Source: Sulfurimonas sp. (GTDB lineage: Bacteria > Campylobacterota > Campylobacteria > Campylobacterales > Sulfurimonadaceae). Taken from it: 6,052 nucleotides of DNA. The DNA lies in NCBI GenBank assembly GCA_022712775.1, contig JAFLJZ010000059.1, positions 1 to 6,052 on the forward strand, in the 5' to 3' direction. Positions 1-4,988 of the stretch are shown piece by piece; within the stretch, counting starts at the first letter, position 1; each line of letters opens with the position of its first letter. The notes beneath the pieces are model-generated. The model was given only the letters and a program-made list of their open reading frames with translations, made no database searches and was not told where the DNA came from. A program made the translations under genes and the position numbers.

Positions 1-2465
1 AGATCTTCATGCAATTGCCAGTGGCTATAGAGTGGATAGATAAGATGGGCTATAAAACTTTAGGTCAAGTTGGTTTTGAAGCAGATGATTTGATTGCTAC
101 AGTTGTTCATCATGCAAAAGAGCAGGGCTATAAGACGAGAGTTGTTTCTCACGATAAAGATTTATACCAGCTCATTGATGATGGTAAGGTAGTCGTTGTA
201 GATGCTGTTAAGCGAAAGACTATGGATGAGGGTGCTTGTTTTGATAAGTACGGTGTAACACCTGCGCAGTTTACAGATTATCAGTCTATTTTGGGTGATA
301 GTGCTGATAATGTTCCCGGTGTAAAGGGAATCGGAAAGGTAGGTGCAGAGAAACTTTTAAAAGAGTTTAAAACACTTGATGGTATTTATGATAACTTAGC
401 TGTTATTAAAGGTGCAAACCAAAAGAAACTTATAGAATCAAAAGAAAAAGCATATATGTCTAAAGAGTTAGTAACTTTGCGTCATGATGTACTCGATAGT
501 TTTGACTTTGAAGAGTATAAAATGGATGTTGCACATCCATTTTTAAATATTTATGATGAGCTTGTGCAGTATGAACAAAATGGAATTCTTAGAATGCTTC
601 GTGCTAAAAACTTAGTAGATGATTCTACGCAGTCCCAAGCAGTACAAAAAATAGCTGTGGAAGAAGTGGTAAATAAACTAAATTTTAAAGCAATACTCAT
701 CGATGATGAAAAAGAGTTAAATAAGGTTTTAGGAACACTTAAAGAAGATACTATAGTCGCTTTTGATACTGAAACAACAGGTTTAGATTATGAAAAAGAT
801 AAGCTTGTAGGTTTTAGTTTTTGTATAAATGAAATTGAAGCCTATTATGTTCCTTTTGCACACTTTTATCTTGGTGTTGGGAATCAGGTAAGTGAAGAAG
901 CAGCTAAAAGTGCAATACGCAGTATTTTTAACTCGAAAGTAGTTGGGCATAACATCAAGTTTGATTTACATTTTGTAAGTCGATTTTTAGAAGATGATAG
1001 TTTAGTAGTATATGCTGATTCTATTATTTTAGCATGGCTTGTAAATCCTGAGAGTGGTTTAGCTATGGATAAACTTGCAGACAAGTTACTTAACCATACT
1101 ATGGTTGCTTTTAAAGATACTGTTAAAAAAGATGAAACATTTGGAGATGTGGATTTAGAGAGTGCAACTTCTTATGCTGCTGAAGATGCCTTTATAACAC
1201 TTAAACTTTTCCATCTTTTAAATGAGAAGTTGGAACTTCAAAGTGCGAAGCATTTGATAGAGCATTCTATGTCTGTAGAGATTCCGTTTATATCCACACT
1301 TTTAGAAATGGAAAAAGAAGGTATTAAAATAGATACTGCATTTTTAGAAAAATTTTCTGTTGAGGTTCAAGAGACCTTAAATAACTTAACACAAAGTATT
1401 TATGAGTTAGCAGAGAATGAGTTTAATATTAATTCTACAAAACAGCTCGGTGTGATTCTCTTTGAACATTTAGGGCTACCAGTTGGAAAGAAAACAAAGA
1501 CTGGATACTCTACAAATGAAGCAGTCCTCTCTTCACTTAAGGACAAACATGAAATCATCCCTAAACTTCTTCAATACCGTGAAGTGTATAAACTCTACTC
1601 AACATATATTCTACCACTCTCGAAACTAGGAAAAGAAGATTCTAAAAGTAGGATTCATACTTCTTTTATACAAACTGGGACTGCAACCGGACGACTAAGT
1701 TCAAAAAATCCTAACTTGCAAAATATCCCAGCTAGGAGTGCACAAGGCCTTAAGATTCGTGAAGCATTTGTAGCAGAGGAGGGGAAAAAGTTAATTGGTC
1801 TAGATTACTCCCAAATTGAACTTCGTTTACTTGCTCATTTTTCTCAAGATAAGATTCTAGTAGATGCATTTAATCATGATAAAGATATACATATGCAAAC
1901 AGCAATAGCTTTATTTGGTGAAGAAGAAGCTCCATCAAAGCGTTCAGTAGCAAAAACAGTTAATTTTGGACTCTTATATGGCATGGGGCAAAAAAAGCTT
2001 TCAGGCACGCTTGGAATCACGACTAAAGAGGCAAAAGGTATTATCGAGCGATACTTTGAGAGTTTTCCGAGTATCAAAACTTATTTTAGAAGTATTGTAG
2101 ATAGCTCAAAAGAGTATGGATATGTAGAAACACTTCTTAAAAGAAGACGCTACTTTGATTATGAACATGCTACGCCGATGTTTAAAGCTGCCTTTGAGAG
2201 AGAATCGGTGAACTCACTGTTTCAAGGAAGTGCGAGTGATTTGATAAAACTTTCTATGAATAAAATTGCAAAAGTTATAAAAGAAGAAAATCTTGATGCG
2301 AAAATGCTCTTGCAAATTCATGATGAACTTATTTTTGAAGTAGAAGCATCACAAGCTGAAATTTTAGGAAATAAATTTAAAGAGATTATGGAGAGTATTA
2401 TGAAACTTAGAATCCCTCTAAAAACAAGTATGAATATAGGAAACCATTGGGGAGAGTTGAAGTAA
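1..2465 (+). CDS. polA: DNA polymerase I, 5'-truncated by window edge
   Basis: Family A polymerase that fills gaps, removes RNA primers and works in excision repair. The reading frame is open to base 3, and the Met codon at base 9 is internal. Alignment of its EADD motif with E. coli E113 suggests roughly 85-90 N-terminal residues lie upstream. Numbering from that Met: the 5'-nuclease domain covers about 1-205, with acidic metal ligands E24, D26, D27, D49, D51 and D97 and a helix-hairpin-helix near 102-117. The 3'-5' exonuclease covers about 230-415, with Exo I D253/E255, Exo II D319 and Exo III Y389/D393, all present, so proofreading should work. The polymerase domain covers about 430-818: motif A DYSQIELR with D599; motif B R645, K649, F653, Y657; motif C HDE at 771-773. 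F653 matches E. coli F762, the residue that sets dideoxynucleotide discrimination. The C-terminal NHWGELK matches the family end. Very confident; only the missing start is unseen. Confidence 0.98.
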   Translation, partial: IFMQLPVAIEWIDKMGYKTLGQVGFEADDLIATVVHHAKEQGYKTRVVSHDKDLYQLIDDGKVVVVDAVKRKTMDEGACFDKYGVTPAQFTDYQSILGDSADNVPGVKGIGKVGAEKLLKEFKTLDGIYDNLAVIKGANQKKLIESKEKAYMSKELVTLRHDVLDSFDFEEYKMDVAHPFLNIYDELVQYEQNGILRMLRAKNLVDDSTQSQAVQKIAVEEVVNKLNFKAILIDDEKELNKVLGTLKEDTIVAFDTETTGLDYEKDKLVGFSFCINEIEAYYVPFAHFYLGVGNQVSEEAAKSAIRSIFNSKVVGHNIKFDLHFVSRFLEDDSLVVYADSIILAWLVNPESGLAMDKLADKLLNHTMVAFKDTVKKDETFGDVDLESATSYAAEDAFITLKLFHLLNEKLELQSAKHLIEHSMSVEIPFISTLLEMEKEGIKIDTAFLEKFSVEVQETLNNLTQSIYELAENEFNINSTKQLGVILFEHLGLPVGKKTKTGYSTNEAVLSSLKDKHEIIPKLLQYREVYKLYSTYILPLSKLGKEDSKSRIHTSFIQTGTATGRLSSKNPNLQNIPARSAQGLKIREAFVAEEGKKLIGLDYSQIELRLLAHFSQDKILVDAFNHDKDIHMQTAIALFGEEEAPSKRSVAKTVNFGLLYGMGQKKLSGTLGITTKEAKGIIERYFESFPSIKTYFRSIVDSSKEYGYVETLLKRRRYFDYEHATPMFKAAFERESVNSLFQGSASDLIKLSMNKIAKVIKEENLDAKMLLQIHDELIFEVEASQAEILGNKFKEIMESIMKLRIPLKTSMNIGNHWGELK

Positions 2466-2476
2466 ACTACTTCAAC
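2456..2476. terminator. Hairpin between convergent genes, possible weak bidirectional terminator
   Basis: GTTGAAGTA (2456-2464) and TACTTCAAC (2468-2476) form a perfect 9-bp stem with a 3-base loop. The left arm includes the last polA codons and two bases of its TAA stop. The right arm ends directly before the stop codon of the convergent gene. The element therefore fills the entire 11-bp gap and could act on both transcripts. Against a strong intrinsic terminator: only three of nine pairs are G-C, the plus-strand transcript continues with UUAU rather than a U-run, and the minus-strand transcript continues into a C-rich stretch. The structure is seen directly; the terminator role is inference. 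Confidence 0.45.
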
Positions 2477-4630
2477 TTATAAAGGGGCTGGTTCGGAAAA
2501 TAAATACCCTTGAGAGAATTCAATATCTAACTCATCAATGATAGTCTGTACTTCTTGGTTATGCACAAATTCAGCGATACAAGGAATCTTAGCATTCTGC
2601 GCAAAGAATGTTATAGCTCGTGTTATTTCATAACTTTTTTTATTGGTATGAATATCTTTAATGTATTTTGCATCAATTTTTAAAAAATCTATTTCAAGGT
2701 CTAGAACTCTTTCAAAGTTAGAATATTCAGTTCCAAAATCATCAATTGCAAGAGAAAATCCGAGTGATTTAAGCTCTTTTAGTTGCTTGACATGATTCTT
2801 TTTTCCATCAGAACTAATACCTTCTAAAATCTCTAAAATAACACGAGAGGTTTCTACTTTATATTCACTAGCCTTTTCTTTTAGATACCCCACAAGATAG
2901 TTTAATGACAAATCTTCTTCTGTAATGTTTATAGAGAATCTATATGTATATGCAGCCATTATTTTAAAACTTTTATCTATCATAACCTTTGTAATCTCTG
3001 GAAGCATCCCAGCAAGACGAGCGGGTTCTAAAAATACAATAGGGGAAATAATTTTTCCCTTTTCTTCGATTCTAGCAAGGACTTCATACTTTGTAATCTT
3101 TTTACTTAAATTATCTCGGATGCCTTGGAAGTAAGGTATAACTCTATCTTCACTGAGGGCTAGGTGAAGTTGGTTGTTTGAAGATATAAAAGCTTCTCTT
3201 TTTCGAGGATTGGTGTTGTCATCATCACTGGAATAAATGTAGTATCTATTTTTGCCATTTTCTTTTGCTTGTTTAAGTGCTAAAGCAGCATTTCTAAAAA
3301 GGTTTTTACTTTCATTAGATGCACCGTAAGAAAATGAAATATTTAAGAATATATCATCAACATACACTTGGTGTGTATAAAAATATTCTTGAATTTCTTT
3401 AATCTTGTCTGTAATATTTATATTTGCATCAAAGAGTAGGGCAAATTCATCAGAGTTGATTCTTGCAGTAAGATGTGTTTTGCAATGCATTTGTAAAACA
3501 CTTGCTAGTTTTATAAGTATTTTATCACCAATTTCAAAGCCATACGCTGTATTAATATAAGAAAAATTATTTACATTCAACAGTATCAGTGTTTGTTCTT
3601 GAGAATTATATATTGCCTTTTCTAAGGATACTTTATTTTTGAGTCCTGTCAAGGAATCGGTATATACCATCTCTTGAATTTTCTTCTGGCTATCTTTAAG
3701 TTCTGTAAGGTCACTAAAAATTGCAAGATAGTTGTTTTGTGTTTCATCGTTTAAAGAACTAATACTTATCCATTGAGTAATATGTGCTCCATTAGAGCGT
3801 TTGTTAATTATTTCTCCACTCCATTTATGGTTTTTATTTATACCTTTCCACATCTCATCATAAAACTTTTCTGTATTAAGTCCAGAAGAGAAGAAATTCG
3901 GATTTTTCCCAAGTACATCTTTTTCTTTGTATCCATAAATCTCTTCAAAGGCTGCATTTACTTCAATGATTTCATTCTTAGCATTTGTAATAATGATACC
4001 CTCTGCAGCATTTTGCATAGCAGTTGAAAATAGTTTTATTCTGGTTTCATTTTCTCTGTTTTTAAGAACAATATTTACAATAGAAGCCGCAGTCTCAAGA
4101 AGTTTTTTATGAAAAGGCGCGGGTAAACGATGCTCAAATGAAGATAGAGCAAATGTACCAATAGGTTCTTTATTTTCATCTCTTACAGGCATCGACCAAC
4201 AAGAACAAAGGTTAAAATCATAAGCGATTTGACGAATATCTTCCCATCTTGGATCTTTAAAGGTATCTTGTACATACTGCGCTTCGTCACGAAAAACAGC
4301 ATTCCCACATGAACCACCGCCTGGACCAGGTTTTAAGTTTTTTAATGCCTTATGCCCAAGCTCTGGAACTGAAGGAGCGGATAAAACACTCATTAAGCCT
4401 GTGTCAGTATTTTTAAGCATTATAGAAGCTACTGAATTAGGTAGTAAACTCTCAGCTAAGCTACAGAGGTGTTCTAAAATATCAGTAAAATTTCCATGAG
4501 AGGCTATCATATTCAAAATTTTATTTTGAATTTCTAAAATATCGTTATACTCATTAGGTGTTATAGACACCTCTTGTAGTGAAGTGACTTCGAGTGTTTC
4601 ACAAGTTGGAGTTTCTTCAAGCATAAACAT
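2477..4630 (-). CDS. GAF-PAS-GGDEF-EAL protein, predicted c-di-GMP phosphodiesterase
   Basis: Predicted cytoplasmic signalling enzyme of about 717 residues with no membrane segment or signal peptide. The GAF sensor (about 30-197) carries the SCG and CWSMP signatures, with Cys108, Cys142 and Cys144. The PAS domain (about 200-318) has the NPNFFSSG and W-x-GEI pattern. A signalling helix leads to GGDEF (about 325-475). The GGDEF motif reads NSDEF (392-396), and the usual metal-binding Asp of the DhD motif is Asn352 (second Asp, Asn354). There is no RxxD inhibitory site, so cyclase activity is unlikely. The EAL domain (about 490-717) keeps E516 (as EVL), N568, E600, E603, D630/D631, K651, E687 and Q707, which match the catalytic set known from RocR-type EALs. 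I infer hydrolysis of c-di-GMP to pGpG, tuned by the GAF and PAS ligands. A degenerate GGDEF may still bind GTP as an allosteric site, as known for Caulobacter PdeA. Two start codons exist (4630 and 4624); the second has much better ribosome-binding-site spacing, giving 715 residues. It has its own promoter and converges on polA. Confidence 0.93.
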   Translation of the reverse strand: MFMLEETPTCETLEVTSLQEVSITPNEYNDILEIQNKILNMIASHGNFTDILEHLCSLAESLLPNSVASIMLKNTDTGLMSVLSAPSVPELGHKALKNLKPGPGGGSCGNAVFRDEAQYVQDTFKDPRWEDIRQIAYDFNLCSCWSMPVRDENKEPIGTFALSSFEHRLPAPFHKKLLETAASIVNIVLKNRENETRIKLFSTAMQNAAEGIIITNAKNEIIEVNAAFEEIYGYKEKDVLGKNPNFFSSGLNTEKFYDEMWKGINKNHKWSGEIINKRSNGAHITQWISISSLNDETQNNYLAIFSDLTELKDSQKKIQEMVYTDSLTGLKNKVSLEKAIYNSQEQTLILLNVNNFSYINTAYGFEIGDKILIKLASVLQMHCKTHLTARINSDEFALLFDANINITDKIKEIQEYFYTHQVYVDDIFLNISFSYGASNESKNLFRNAALALKQAKENGKNRYYIYSSDDDNTNPRKREAFISSNNQLHLALSEDRVIPYFQGIRDNLSKKITKYEVLARIEEKGKIISPIVFLEPARLAGMLPEITKVMIDKSFKIMAAYTYRFSINITEEDLSLNYLVGYLKEKASEYKVETSRVILEILEGISSDGKKNHVKQLKELKSLGFSLAIDDFGTEYSNFERVLDLEIDFLKIDAKYIKDIHTNKKSYEITRAITFFAQNAKIPCIAEFVHNQEVQTIIDELDIEFSQGYLFSEPAPL

Positions 4631-4632
4631 TA

Positions 4633-4637
4633 CCTTT
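4633..4637 (-). promoter_or_regulatory. Ribosome binding site that favours the second ATG (4624)
   Basis: The minus strand reads AAAGG followed by TA and the first ATG (4630-4628), a spacing of only 2 bases. To the second in-frame ATG (4624-4622) the spacing is 8 bases, within the normal range. The second ATG is therefore the likelier start, shortening the GAF-PAS-GGDEF-EAL protein by two residues (Met-Phe). This rests on spacing alone. Confidence 0.65.
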
Positions 4638-4640
4638 AAA

Positions 4641-4658
4641 TGTCATATAAAAATGACA
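4641..4658. repeat. Inverted repeat TGTCAT-N6-ATGACA in the leader
   Basis: Two perfect 6-base arms (4641-4646 and 4653-4658) are separated by 6 bases. The element lies between the predicted transcription start and the Shine-Dalgarno sequence of the GAF-PAS-GGDEF-EAL gene. The minus-strand arm continues as ATGACATTTAA, matching the upstream 11-bp repeat copy ATGACATTCTA at 9 of 11 positions. It could be a dimeric repressor site or a small leader hairpin. The symmetry is seen; the role is inference. Confidence 0.5.
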
Positions 4659-4671
4659 ATTGTTATTTTAG

Positions 4672-4680
4672 ATTATAGCA
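4672..4680 (-). promoter_or_regulatory. Extended -10 promoter (TGC-TATAAT)
   Basis: The minus strand reads TGCTATAAT: a perfect sigma-70 -10 hexamer (4677-4672) with the extended TGn motif. The predicted transcription start is near 4665, giving a leader of about 40 bases before the GAF-PAS-GGDEF-EAL gene. The best -35 candidate is TTAACA (4702-4697), 5 of 6 to consensus but with a long 19-base spacer. A strong extended -10 with a poor -35 is typical of Campylobacterota housekeeping promoters and also of activator-dependent promoters. Confidence 0.75.
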
Positions 4681-4691
4681 AAATATATTGA

Positions 4692-4724
4692 TAAAATGTT
4701 AATAGAATGTTAATAGAATGTCAT
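4692..4724 (-). repeat. Three tandem 11-bp direct repeats, candidate operator
   Basis: On the minus strand three contiguous 11-mers read ATGACATTCTA (4724-4714), TTAACATTCTA (4713-4703) and TTAACATTTTA (4702-4692), consensus WTRACATTYTA. The period is about one helical turn, so all copies face the same side of the DNA. The array covers the -35 position and the DNA just upstream of the extended -10 promoter. Direct repeats of 11 bp are the known binding pattern of OmpR/PhoB-family response regulators, so an activator or repressor site is inferred. The regulator cannot be named from this window. Confidence 0.6.
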
Positions 4725-4733
4725 TAAAAAGTA

Positions 4734-4988
4734 CTATTTTTTAGTTGTTTTATAGATGAAGCTAAATACCTCTGCAACTGCTTTATAAAGTGCATCAGGA
4801 ACTTCTTTATTAATTTCTACATTAGATAAAAGTTCTATTAGGTCTTCATCTTTTTGTATTGGAAGGTTGTTTATTTCTGCAATTTTTATAATGTTTTCTG
4901 CAGCCTTCCCCTCACCTTTAGCGACTACACGAGGAGCGTTTTCTTTTTCTCTATCATAACGAAGTGCTGCTGCTTTTTTCTTTATCAT
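4734..4988 (-). CDS. Stand-alone FlhB C-terminal domain protein (FlhX/FhlB-like)
   Basis: 84 residues matching the cytoplasmic C-terminal domain of FlhB, the export-gate switch of the flagellar type III secretion system. Visible family motifs are AALRYD (as VALKYD in FlhB), APRVVAKG (residues 19-26), the NNLPI segment (40-44) and YKAVAEVFSFIY near the C-terminus. No transmembrane FlhB half is attached. The NPTH self-cleavage motif is absent: ungapped alignment places the start Met-Ile where FlhB has Asn-Pro, so the protein resembles the already cleaved fragment. In H. pylori the homologue HP1575 is reported to substitute as a spare part when the FlhB C-terminal domain is removed. The start codon overlaps the stop of the FliK-like gene by 4 bases (ATGA), with GAGG 7 bases upstream, so the two are translationally coupled. 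The family call is confident; the exact role in flagellar export is inferred. Confidence 0.93.
   Translation of the reverse strand: MIKKKAAALRYDREKENAPRVVAKGEGKAAENIIKIAEINNLPIQKDEDLIELLSNVEINKEVPDALYKAVAEVFSFIYKTTKK

Noticed and set aside
9..11. ATG at base 9 as the start of polA
   Set aside because: The frame is open upstream to the window edge, and homology shows that about 85-90 residues of the 5'-nuclease domain, including early metal ligands, must lie before it.
4692..4724. Canonical Pho box
   Set aside because: The 11-bp period and the TGTCAT of one copy recall PhoB sites, but the other two copies have TGTTAA, and the distance to the -10 differs from a standard Pho box. It is kept as an unnamed response-regulator-like site.
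4631..4733. Sigma-54 or sigma-28 flagellar promoter in the intergenic region
   Set aside because: No GG/GC pair with -24/-12 spacing and no CGAT-type -10 were found; only the sigma-70-like extended -10 is convincing.
4726..4739. AGTACT palindrome with A/T flanks as terminator of the FlhX-like gene
   Set aside because: The central 6-bp palindrome leaves no loop and the outer pairing is interrupted and purely A-T, so no stable hairpin forms before the T-run.
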